A stretch of 37,170 nucleotides of DNA from JAYENY01 sp964646075 (lineage in GTDB: Bacteria; Patescibacteriota; Minisyncoccia; Minisyncoccales; PEYH01). Both the position numbers and the translations under genes were made by a program. The notes below the pieces were generated by a model that worked only from the letters and a program-made list of their open reading frames with translations, ran no database searches and had not been told where the DNA came from. The stretch spans positions 1-37,170 of the forward strand of contig CAZYBZ010000002.1 in assembly GCA_964646075.1 (NCBI GenBank), written 5' to 3'. Of the stretch, positions 1 to 6,743 are shown piece after piece. The stretch's first letter is position 1. Each line of letters opens with the position of its first letter.

Positions 1-365
1 CCGACTGGCAGGCAGGACCTACTTTTACAACTCCTAATCATGAATATCCTTGGCCTGATTTTATCTGGCTGCCCGAGGAAATTTTTCAAGGACAAGAGGT
101 TGTCTTAAATCCAGACGCAAGCGAAGCTTATGGCGGAGCAACAATTATTAGTTATTTATGGACTATTACTGAAGGCGGAGGAGAGTTTATTAATGAAACC
201 AATAAGAATACCCGAGAACCGCATATTAGATTTTTAAGCTTAAATAATAAGGTAAAATTGAGAATAACCGATTCAAGTGGTCATTGGTGTGAAAGAGAAA
301 AAACAATAAATGCCCGATTACCTCTTCCTGAATGGATAGAGGTGCCTCCTATTAGACCTCAATAA
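1..365 (+). CDS. PKD-like domain protein, C-terminal fragment
   Basis: The gene enters from beyond the left edge; codons run in frame from base 3 to a TAA at 363-365, giving about 120 residues. The pattern VLNPDASEAYGG, then SYLWTITEGGGEF, then VKLRITDSSG followed by alternating strands is the layout of a PKD/immunoglobulin-like beta-sandwich (a vLdaSxS start, an xYxWxf core strand, and a VtLtVtDsxG end). Such domains usually sit in secreted or surface-anchored proteins and mediate protein or carbohydrate contacts. No membrane segment lies in the visible part. A pilin-like remnant follows at once and an intact VirB2-like gene lies about 600 bp further on, so a role in a surface structure is plausible but inferred. 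The N-terminal part is outside the window, so the full domain order is unknown. Confidence 0.7.
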   Translation, partial: DWQAGPTFTTPNHEYPWPDFIWLPEEIFQGQEVVLNPDASEAYGGATIISYLWTITEGGGEFINETNKNTREPHIRFLSLNNKVKLRITDSSGHWCEREKTINARLPLPEWIEVPPIRPQ

Positions 366-374
366 GAGCAAGAT

Positions 375-440
375 ATGTCCAAGAAGCTAAAAATTTTAAT
401 GATTGGAATTTTTGTGGGCTATTTTATTTTTGTGTTTTAA
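375..440 (+). pseudogene. truncated copy of a VirB2-like pilin gene (5' end only)
   Basis: A 21-codon frame starts with ATG 9 nt after the PKD-like gene and stops at TAA. It encodes MSKKLKILMIGIFVGYFIFVF. Its first 26 bases match the start of the intact gene at 978 at 23 positions, and both encode MSKK(L/I)KIL followed by a hydrophobic stretch. The frame stops inside what would be the signal or membrane segment, 16 bp before a long palindromic element. I read this as the surviving 5' end of a paralogue, perhaps cut by the repeat. A genuine micropeptide of one membrane segment cannot be excluded. Confidence 0.45.
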
Positions 441-456
441 GTTTTTTGGTTTTTAA

Positions 457-538
457 TAGCGGGGTAAGTGTGAGCGGGGTCAGACCCCACTCACACTTAC
501 CCCGCTACAAAAGACCCCGCTACAAACCCCGCTACAAA
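457..538. repeat. long palindrome plus 12-bp direct repeats (REP/MITE-like)
   Basis: Bases 457-481 pair with 483-507 across a minimal loop, with a single mismatch (475 against 489), so the hairpin stem is about 24 bp. The centre reads GGGGTCAGACCCC. The right arm ends in CCCCGCTACAAA, and that 12-mer is present three times: 500-511, 515-526 and 527-538. Extended GC-rich palindromes with the end motif repeated in tandem are typical of REP-like elements mobilised by IS200-type (Y1) transposases. No transposase gene is in this window, so the family assignment is inference. Confidence 0.8.
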
Positions 539-541
539 AAT

Positions 542-569
542 TTGACATTGTATTGAAAAAGAATATTAT
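542..569 (+). promoter_or_regulatory. sigma70-type promoter before the coiled-coil gene
   Basis: TTGACA at 542-547 and TATTAT at 564-569 are separated by 16 bp. It lies just after the palindromic repeat and would transcribe the coiled-coil gene at 638 and the overlapping VirB2-like gene. Confidence 0.55.
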
Positions 570-637
570 GAAAATATAAGTAAAGTCGCAACTATTCTAA
601 AAGCATTTCTAAAGAGGGTAAAGCCCTTTACGCTAAA

Positions 638-985
638 ATGGAAATTAATCAAGAAAGTTTAAAAGAGATTTTAAAAGAGCAAAGAGAAGAGTATCAAAGA
701 TATTTAGGCGTTTTGAAAAAGAATTTTGATAGCAAGATTCAGTTAATTGCTGAATCGGTTTCTGGAATTCAGGCTCAACTTATTGCTATTAGGGATATGG
801 TTGTTAAAAATACCGAAGATATTCAAATGATAAAAATGGATATTGAAATGATGAGGGCGGATATAGAAATAATAAAGACAGATATTGTGGTTATTAAGAA
901 TGGCTTAAAGAAAAAAGTAGATGTAGAGGAGTTTGAAGTTTTGGAAAGACGAGTTCCGATCTTAGAAGCGAAAAAAAATGTCTAA
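638..985 (+). CDS. small coiled-coil protein of unknown function
   Basis: This 115-residue protein is soluble and strongly charged, with no signal peptide or membrane segment. Residues 61-88 are four successive seven-residue units of the form D-I-x-x-I/M-K/R-x, which predicts a regular coiled coil. It ends in a KVDVEEFEVLERRVPILE-type tail. Small proteins with this layout (an F-S-K-I-x-L-I-A-E-like segment, then D-I-x-x-I-K heptads, then a K-V-D-x-E-E-F-x-x-L-E-x-R-V tail) are, from memory, widespread hypothetical proteins, so I assign no function. It overlaps the next gene by 8 bp (ATGTCTAA) and has its own promoter at 542-569. Coupling to the pilin-like gene is visible; any functional link is inference. 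Confidence 0.7.
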   Translation: MEINQESLKEILKEQREEYQRYLGVLKKNFDSKIQLIAESVSGIQAQLIAIRDMVVKNTEDIQMIKMDIEMMRADIEIIKTDIVVIKNGLKKKVDVEEFEVLERRVPILEAKKNV

Positions 986-1487
986 GAAGATAAAAATTCT
1001 AATCACGGTTTTATTTATTGTCTGTCTCTTTATTGCCAGTTCCGCATCGGTTCAGGCTCTGGTTCCCTGTGGCAGAAGAGTGGATAATCCCGATACTGAG
1101 ATTGACGAAAGTGCTCGTTGTACTGTTTGTCATTTTTTTATTCTATTAGAAAGAATCATTGATTTTTTTCTTATCGGTTTAGTTCCGCCCATTGCTTTAT
1201 TAATGTTAGTGATTGGAGGAGGAATGTTTATGTTGGCAGCTGGAAAGCCTGAGATGATTACTCTAGCGAGGAAGATAATTTCTTCGGTTTTAATAGGAAT
1301 TGCAATTATTTATGGTTCCTATTTTTTGGTCGGCTTGTTTTTGCGGTCAATCGGTCTAGCTGGTTGGACAAGAGATATATATGAAGATTGGTGGAGAAAG
1401 GGAGTGTTTACCGTGGACTGTAAAGTTTATCTGACGCCTTCTCCACAAAATGGCCAGCCATCGGGACCGCCGCTTCCTCCAGACTAG
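978..1487 (+). CDS. VirB2/TrbC-like (pilin-type) membrane protein
   Basis: The protein has 169 residues. An N-terminal signal sequence (about residues 7-28) is followed by a short region with CTVC, then two strong membrane helices at about 63-88 (GLVPPIALLMLVIGGGMFML) and 100-122, and a proline-rich tail ending PPLPPD. Two helices with a glycine-rich first helix and a small polar hinge (AAGKPE) are the usual form of VirB2/TrbC pilin-like proteins, which in CPR genomes often occur in sets with PKD-type proteins. The coiled-coil gene overlaps its start, and a shortened copy of its 5' end lies at 375-440. Other conjugation (VirB) genes are absent here, so a conjugative role is not supported; a surface or secretion role is inference. 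Confidence 0.6.
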   Translation: MSKKIKILITVLFIVCLFIASSASVQALVPCGRRVDNPDTEIDESARCTVCHFFILLERIIDFFLIGLVPPIALLMLVIGGGMFMLAAGKPEMITLARKIISSVLIGIAIIYGSYFLVGLFLRSIGLAGWTRDIYEDWWRKGVFTVDCKVYLTPSPQNGQPSGPPLPPD

Positions 1488-1503
1488 TTGTCTACAGAAT
1501 GGT

Positions 1504-1532
1504 TTGACACTTATAATTAGCTATGCTTTATT
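1504..1532 (+). promoter_or_regulatory. possible promoter for tRNA-Lys and yraN
   Basis: TTGACA at 1504-1509 is followed after 17 bp by TTTATT (1527-1532) with an upstream TG (extended -10). The -35 is perfect and the -10 is weak. It lies between the VirB2-like gene and tRNA-Lys. Confidence 0.35.
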
Positions 1533-1577
1533 AGATATAAGATTATCTAGAGCTGGGCGCTGTTTTGTATTTTTTAT

Positions 1578-1650
1578 GCACCCATAGCTCAACCGGTAGA
1601 GCAGGGCGCTCTTAACGCCAAGGTTGCAGGTTCAATTCCTGCTGGGTGCA
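1578..1650 (+). tRNA. tRNA-Lys (anticodon CTT)
   Basis: A full cloverleaf can be drawn: acceptor GCACCCA with TGGGTGC, D-stem GCTC/GAGC, anticodon loop CTCTTAA, variable region AGGTT, T-arm GCAGG/CCTGC with loop TTCAATT, and discriminator A. The first anticodon-stem pair (27-43) is a G-A mismatch. CCA is not encoded. It reads AAG codons. The yraN start codon lies only 7 nt downstream, so the two are probably co-transcribed and separated by tRNA 3' processing. Confidence 0.93.
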
Positions 1651-1657
1651 TTGTCTT

Positions 1658-2032
1658 ATGCTTGATAAAAAAGAAGTTGGTAAATTAGGAGAGGAGATTG
1701 CTGTTAAATTTTTGAAAAGTAAGGGTTATAAGATTTTAGACAGGAATTTTGAGAAGCAAGTTGTTTCATTGAAGTTCGGGGAAATTGATATTATTGCCCG
1801 TAAAGATGGGGTGATTATATTTTGTGAAGTCAAAACTCTTTCTAGCGAGAAGGGTTTTTCTCCAGAGCAAAGGGTGAATCTTAAAAAGGTAGAGAGGATC
1901 GCCAAGCTGGCTGAGATTTGGTTAGACGAGCAAGGAAAGGGACAAGAGGTAAGATGGCAGATTGACCTTTTGGCAATTGTTTTAGATTTTAACTCTCGCA
2001 GAGCCAAAGTTAAGTGTTTTAAAAATATTTAA
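1658..2032 (+). CDS. yraN: YraN family (UPF0102) nuclease-fold protein
   Basis: The protein has 124 residues and is full length for the family. It contains the restriction-endonuclease-like core: GKLGEEIAVKFL near the N-terminus, FGEIDIIARK (residues about 41-50), then IIFCEVKT (about 54-61), the E...D...ExK arrangement of a PD-(D/E)XK fold, and later RWQIDLLAI. The family is conserved in bacteria with an unsettled role, often suggested to involve Holliday-junction or DNA processing. I chose the ATG at 1658: the in-frame GTG at 1646 lies inside the tRNA-Lys acceptor stem. No ribosome-binding motif is possible in the 7 nt between tRNA and start, so the processed mRNA would have an almost absent leader. 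Confidence 0.88.
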   Translation: MLDKKEVGKLGEEIAVKFLKSKGYKILDRNFEKQVVSLKFGEIDIIARKDGVIIFCEVKTLSSEKGFSPEQRVNLKKVERIAKLAEIWLDEQGKGQEVRWQIDLLAIVLDFNSRRAKVKCFKNI

Positions 2033-2145
2033 ATTTTCTAATTAAGGATGAAATCTTTAATTTATTTTAGGAATTATTTAGTGTAAGGCTTGGCGCGAGG
2101 TTTGATTTTGTGTTTGCTCGTTTACTCACAGAAATAAGATTTTCC

Positions 2146-2173
2146 TTGACAGGATTTTCTTTTTTGATAGAAT
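2146..2173 (+). promoter_or_regulatory. sigma70-type promoter for nusA
   Basis: TTGACA at 2146-2151 and TAGAAT at 2168-2173 have a 16-bp spacer. Initiation near 2180 gives a leader of about 100 nt that contains the hairpin at 2187-2207. Confidence 0.65.
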
Positions 2174-2186
2174 ACAAGAAGAAGAA

Positions 2187-2213
2187 GAGGTCCAAGGAGT
2201 TGGACTCTTTTTT
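2187..2213 (+). terminator. intrinsic-terminator-like hairpin in the nusA leader (attenuator)
   Basis: GAG-(G bulge)-TCCAA at 2187-2195 pairs with TTGGACTC at 2200-2207 around the loop GGAG, followed at once by six T (2208-2213). It lies between the likely nusA promoter and the nusA start, so it can stop transcripts early. NusA stimulates pausing and intrinsic termination, so autoregulation is a natural reading. That is inference. Confidence 0.6.
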
Positions 2214-2278
2214 CTGAATATATTTAATTTTAATATTTTAACTCGTTTGGTATTGTTTAAGCCAGCTGAACATAAATT

Positions 2279-3568
2279 ATGGAAGATTTAAAAGCTCTCG
2301 CCTCTTCTATCTCTCAGATTGCTGAAGAAAAAGGAATTTCTTACGAGATAGTGATTGGCGTTATTGAGCAAGCCTTGGCGGCTGCTTATAAAAAAGATAA
2401 CGATAGAAAAGGTGAAAATATTTTGGCAAAGCTAGAATCAAAAACTGGTCAAGTAAAATTTTGGCAGGTGCTTGAAGTGGTTGATGATAAGATGATTTAT
2501 TCTGAAAAGGAGTTAGAAGAGTCCAAGGAGAAGCAAGAGGAGCAGGCCCATTCCCCTAATATTTTATCTGACAAAGCAAAAAGAGAGAAAGACGAAGGAG
2601 AGGTTTCAGAAGAAGGAGAAGAGAAAAAAATTCGTTTTAATCCTAAAAGACATATTATGTTCGCAGGCGCTAAGAAGAAAAAGCCGAAGATAAAGGTGGG
2701 AGAAGAAATACTAGTTCCACTTGAAGCAGAGGTTAGTTATGGAAGAATCGCTGCCCAAACAGCGAAGCAAGTTATCTTACAACGCTTAAAGGAGGCAGAA
2801 AGAACAGCTGTTTTAGAGGAGTATAAGGCAAAAGAAGGAGAAGTCTTGTCAGGTATTGTTCAGCGAATAGAAGGAGATAATATTTTTTTTGATATTGGCA
2901 AGGCGTTAGGAGTCTTGGCTTTGGCTGAGCAGATACCAGGTGAAACATATGTTGTTGGCCAACGTTTTTTTCTTTATTTGAGAGCCGTGGAAGAAGGGGC
3001 AAGGGGGCCAACAATAATTCTTTCTCGTTCTTATCCAAAATTTGTGACTAAGTTGTTTGAGATTGAGGTGCCGGAGGTCTCTGCCGAACAAGTGGAGATC
3101 AAAAGCATTGCCAGAGAGCCAGGTTTTCGAACAAAGATTGCCGTAACTTCTACGGAAGAGGGAATTGACCCTATTGGGGCAATGGTTGGTCAGCGCGGAA
3201 CAAGGGTAATGGCGGTTATTAATGGGTTGGGCGGCGAAAAAATTGATATTATTCAGTGGTCAAAAGAGCCAAGCGATTTTATCAGTAATGCTTTGTCTCC
3301 AGCTAAAATTTCAGAGATCAAGATTGAAGAGAAGGGAAAAGCAATAGCGATTGTTCCAGAAGACCAGCTTTCATTAGCTATTGGTAAAGGCGGACAAAAT
3401 GTCCGCTTAGCCGCTCGATTGACTGGTTGGAAGATTGATATTAAGACAGAGGGCGCTAAAGAGATAGTGAAGATAGAGGAGCTGGAAGAGGAGCCGAAGA
3501 AAGAGACAAAGAAAAAAGTTAAGACCAAGAAGGCTAAAGGAAAGAGCAAAAAGAAAGATAAAGAGTAA
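2279..3568 (+). CDS. nusA: Transcription termination/antitermination protein NusA
   Basis: The protein has 429 residues. NusA binds RNA polymerase and nascent RNA and controls pausing, termination and antitermination. In order: an N-terminal polymerase-binding domain (EDLKALASSISQIAEEKGIS at the start), interrupted at about residues 80-135 by a charged Glu/Lys-rich stretch; an S1 domain (about 185-250, GEVLSGIVQRIEGDNIFFDIG); a KH1 domain with IDPIGAMVGQRGTRV (about 298-312); and a KH2 domain with LSLAIGKGGQNVRLAARLTG (about 363-382). The protein ends in a Lys/Glu tail of about 35 residues instead of acidic repeats. The usual partner rimP is not upstream; yraN is. A leader hairpin at 2187-2213 suggests feedback control. 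Confidence 0.96.
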   Translation: MEDLKALASSISQIAEEKGISYEIVIGVIEQALAAAYKKDNDRKGENILAKLESKTGQVKFWQVLEVVDDKMIYSEKELEESKEKQEEQAHSPNILSDKAKREKDEGEVSEEGEEKKIRFNPKRHIMFAGAKKKKPKIKVGEEILVPLEAEVSYGRIAAQTAKQVILQRLKEAERTAVLEEYKAKEGEVLSGIVQRIEGDNIFFDIGKALGVLALAEQIPGETYVVGQRFFLYLRAVEEGARGPTIILSRSYPKFVTKLFEIEVPEVSAEQVEIKSIAREPGFRTKIAVTSTEEGIDPIGAMVGQRGTRVMAVINGLGGEKIDIIQWSKEPSDFISNALSPAKISEIKIEEKGKAIAIVPEDQLSLAIGKGGQNVRLAARLTGWKIDIKTEGAKEIVKIEELEEEPKKETKKKVKTKKAKGKSKKKDKE

Positions 3569-3590
3569 ATTTTGAATTAATTATAAAATT

Positions 3591-5579
3591 ATGAGTCTTA
3601 TTTATATTCCTTTTATTGTTGCTATTTTAGCTCTTTTTTTCGTTTTTTTTCTAATAGAGCGTTTGAAAAAGAGTAGTTCAGGCGGAGAAAAGATAAAAGC
3701 AATAGCTGAGGCTATCAGAGAAGGTGCAAAAGCTTTTCTTAAAAGAGAATTTATAACAATGCTTTTAATTTTTCTTTTGATAGCAATAGGATTAGGTTTC
3801 TTGACTAAAAGCCTTTCTTCGCCTTTAATTTTTCTAGCAGGCGCTTTTGTCTCTAGCTTAGCAGGATATATCGGAATGATGGTCTCGACTATTGCTAATC
3901 TAAAAACTACTTGCTCGGCTCAGAAAAGTTTTTCAAAATCATTTAAAACAGCAATTTGGGGAGGCCAGGTAATGGGATTTCTAGTGGTTGGATTGGGCCT
4001 TTTAGGAATAGTAATTATTTGGATGATTTTTGAGGATGCTAACCTTTTAATTAATTACGCGCTGGGTGCTTCTTTGGTTGCTCTGTTTATGAGGGTCGGT
4101 GGGGGGATTTTTACCAAAAGTGCTGATGTCGGAGCTGATTTAGTTGGTAAGATTGAGAAGGGCATTCCTGAAGACGATCCGCGGAACCCTGCTGTTATCG
4201 CCGACTTAGTTGGAGACAATGTTGGAGATATCGCTGGGATGGGGGCTGACCTTTTTGAGTCTTATGTTTCAACGATTATTGCTGCCGCGGTTATCGGAAT
4301 CATCGCTTTTGGCCCAAAAGGAATCATTCTGCCGCTACTTTTAGCCAGTGCTGGTATTATTTCTTCAATTATAGGAACATTTTTTGTTAGAGTTTCTGAG
4401 ACATCTGAACAACAAGATTTTTCAAAACAGACAGAGAGTGTTAGGAAGGCAATGGAAAGAGGAATAATTGTGGCTAATATTTTAATGGCAACTAGTGCCT
4501 ATATTTTAATTTCTTTGTTTTTTGATAATCTTAATCTTTTCTGGCCGATTCTATTTGGTCTTCTCACTGGCTGGCTAATTGGCAAAACGACAGAGCATTA
4601 TACTTCAGAAAAGAAGAAACCGACTTTAACAATCGCTCGTGCGGCGAAAAGCGGTTCCCCTAGCGTTATTATTGAAGGCTTAATTGTCGGGATGAAAAGC
4701 ACGGTGATTCCAGTGCTTGCTGTTGGAGCGACTATTGTTCTATCTCATCACTTTGGCGGACTTTATGGTATTGCCTTGGCTTCATTAGGTATTCTTGGAG
4801 TATTGGGAATTAATCTTTCAACTGATTGCTATGGCCCAATTGCTGATAATGCCGCTGGTATTGCAGAGATGGGAGGATTAGCGCCAGAAGTTCGTCAAAG
4901 AGTGGAGGCATTAGACGCTGTCGGTAATAGTACAGCTGCTATTGGAAAGGGATTTGCTATTGGAGCGGCTGCTCTGGCTGCCTTGGCTTGGCTGGTGACA
5001 TATTCTCAAAGGATTGAGCTTGCTTCTATTAATCTTTTAGACCCAACGGTTTTGGCTGGTATTTTTATTGGCGCGATGCTGCCGTTTCTTTTCTCTGGCT
5101 TAACAATGAAAGGGGTGAGCCGAGGTGCCCTAGAGGTGGTCGAAGAAGTTAGGCGACAATTTAAGGAAAAAATCGGATTAATGGCTGGAACGGAAAAACC
5201 TGATTATCGAGCTTGCATTGATCTGGTCACGAAACGAGCTCTCAAAGAAATGCTTTTGCCCGGCATATTAATCGTTGCGGCACCAATTCTTGTTGGTCTA
5301 TTTTTAGGGAAAGAGGCGGTTGCTGGCACCTTAGTGGGCGCCTTAAGTACAGGATTTTTAATGGCTATATTTATGGCAAATTCCGGAGCAGCTTGGGATA
5401 ATGCTAAAAAATATATTGAAGCTGGAAATTTAGGGGGGAAGGGTTCAGATGCCCATAAGGCGGCAGTGGTTGGAGACACGGTTGGTGACCCCTTTAAAGA
5501 TACGGCTGGGCCATCTTTGAATATCTTGATTAAGCTAATCAGCATTGTCGCCCTAATATCGCTTACTCTTTTCACATAA
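3591..5579 (+). CDS. hppA: Membrane-bound cation-pumping pyrophosphatase (K+-dependent type)
   Basis: The 662-residue protein has about 15-16 hydrophobic helices. It hydrolyses pyrophosphate in the cytoplasm and pumps H+ or Na+ outward. The catalytic signature runs from DVGADLVGKIEKGIPEDDPR (starting near residue 177) through NPAVIADLVGDNVGDIAGMG. Near residue 445 the sequence is GNSTAA, with Ala where K+-independent enzymes have Lys, so it belongs to the K+-dependent class. ADLFESY (about 217-223) places a Glu where Na+-pumping enzymes such as that of Thermotoga carry it, so Na+ transport is possible. The C-terminal KGSDAHKAAVVGDTVGDPFKDTAGP motif region is intact. It follows nusA by 22 bp. 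A pump of this kind suits an organism that makes much pyrophosphate and has limited respiration. Confidence 0.95.
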   Translation: MSLIYIPFIVAILALFFVFFLIERLKKSSSGGEKIKAIAEAIREGAKAFLKREFITMLLIFLLIAIGLGFLTKSLSSPLIFLAGAFVSSLAGYIGMMVSTIANLKTTCSAQKSFSKSFKTAIWGGQVMGFLVVGLGLLGIVIIWMIFEDANLLINYALGASLVALFMRVGGGIFTKSADVGADLVGKIEKGIPEDDPRNPAVIADLVGDNVGDIAGMGADLFESYVSTIIAAAVIGIIAFGPKGIILPLLLASAGIISSIIGTFFVRVSETSEQQDFSKQTESVRKAMERGIIVANILMATSAYILISLFFDNLNLFWPILFGLLTGWLIGKTTEHYTSEKKKPTLTIARAAKSGSPSVIIEGLIVGMKSTVIPVLAVGATIVLSHHFGGLYGIALASLGILGVLGINLSTDCYGPIADNAAGIAEMGGLAPEVRQRVEALDAVGNSTAAIGKGFAIGAAALAALAWLVTYSQRIELASINLLDPTVLAGIFIGAMLPFLFSGLTMKGVSRGALEVVEEVRRQFKEKIGLMAGTEKPDYRACIDLVTKRALKEMLLPGILIVAAPILVGLFLGKEAVAGTLVGALSTGFLMAIFMANSGAAWDNAKKYIEAGNLGGKGSDAHKAAVVGDTVGDPFKDTAGPSLNILIKLISIVALISLTLFT

Positions 5580-5590
5580 TAGCCATTATC

Positions 5591-5646
5591 ACTAATCACT
5601 AATCACTAATCACTAATCACTAATCACTAATCACTAATCACTAATC
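5591..5646. repeat. tandem heptamer repeat, 8 units of ACTAATC
   Basis: Eight perfect, uninterrupted copies of ACTAATC occupy 5591-5646 between the pyrophosphatase and trigger factor genes. Degenerate relatives continue to about 5690 (ATTAGTTACTGATCATTGG and similar). The unit is 7 bp, so it could shift copy number by replication slippage. No protein-coding frame uses it. Confidence 0.95.
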
Positions 5647-5741
5647 ATTAGTTACTGATCATTGGTAATTAATCGTTGATTAATGAGACATCGTAGATTT
5701 TAAACATCTCCGTATCTACATATATTATTAATTATTTTTTT

Positions 5742-6731
5742 ATGGAAATTTCTATTAACGATATTGAAGAAACTAAAAAAGAAATAAAAGTTGTGGTTCC
5801 TTTTGAAGAATTTAAGAAATTTATCGGGCGAGCCGAAAAAGAGATAATTCAAAATTTTGAGACAAAAGGATTTCGTAAAGGGCAAGCGCCGAGAGAGATG
5901 GTTATTCAAGAGATTGGGCAGAGTAAGATTTTGGAGAAAGCTGCTCATTTAGCTGTTGAGGCTTTTTACCCTCAAGTTATTAAAGAAGCTAAGTTGGATC
6001 CCTTGGGTTCGCCAGAGCTTGACATCTTAAAGCTGGCTCCTAATAATCCCTTAGAATTTAGAGTAAGGATCTTTATAATGCCAGAAATAAAATTACCTGA
6101 TTATAGCAAGATAGCTGGGCAATTTAAAAGACAGGAAGTGATTGTTAAAACTGAAGAAATAGAGCAAGCTTTTAAACAACTTCAAGAGATGAAAGATAAG
6201 ATACCGGAAGAGCATCGGGATAAGATAGACTTTAGTAAACCAGAAGAATTAAAGCAAACGCTTCGTAAACAAATAGAAAAAGAGAAAGAGTTAGCTGAGA
6301 GACAGAGGATAAGAGGTGAGATTCTAGATGGGATCGTTAAGGGTTGCTCTTGGAGCGTACCAGAGATTCTTATCTTAAGAGAGAAGCATAGGGCGATGGA
6401 AGACCTAAAGAGAAAAGTTTCAGAAGTTCTTAAAATGTCGTTTAAGGATTATTTGGAAAAAGTTAAAAAGACGGAAAAAGAGTTAGAGGAATCTTTGATT
6501 CCCGAGGTTACAGGGAGGATTAAGAAGACTTTAATTTTAAGAGAGATTCAGAAGAAAGAGAAGATTGAGGTAAGTGAAGAAGAATTAAAAGAAGAAATTG
6601 ATATCTTTTTAAAACACCCCGCTAACCAGAAAGTTGAGAAAAGCATTGACCAAGTAGCCTTAAAGGGGTATCTTAAAGAAAGAATGGAGCAGGAGAAAAT
6701 CTTGCAATTTTTAGAGAAAATAAGTAATTAA
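5742..6731 (+). CDS. tig: Trigger factor lacking the PPIase domain
   Basis: The 329-residue protein is shorter than the usual 430 or so. Trigger factor binds the ribosome near the exit tunnel and shields nascent chains. The ribosome-binding domain is clear, with the signature GFRKGQAP at residues 43-50. After about residue 110 the sequence passes straight into the helical C-terminal chaperone arms (long charged helices, EELKQTLRKQIEKEKELAER and onward). The FKBP-like isomerase domain expected at about 150-245 is missing. It is followed by clpP after 12 bp, the conserved tig-clpP order; clpX is not next. The start has no Shine-Dalgarno motif (only A/T precedes it). Confidence 0.9.
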   Translation: MEISINDIEETKKEIKVVVPFEEFKKFIGRAEKEIIQNFETKGFRKGQAPREMVIQEIGQSKILEKAAHLAVEAFYPQVIKEAKLDPLGSPELDILKLAPNNPLEFRVRIFIMPEIKLPDYSKIAGQFKRQEVIVKTEEIEQAFKQLQEMKDKIPEEHRDKIDFSKPEELKQTLRKQIEKEKELAERQRIRGEILDGIVKGCSWSVPEILILREKHRAMEDLKRKVSEVLKMSFKDYLEKVKKTEKELEESLIPEVTGRIKKTLILREIQKKEKIEVSEEELKEEIDIFLKHPANQKVEKSIDQVALKGYLKERMEQEKILQFLEKISN

Positions 6732-6743
6732 GCAATTAAACAA

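Noticed and set aside
5591..5646. CRISPR array
   Set aside because: The 7-bp unit has no spacers, and no cas genes are near.
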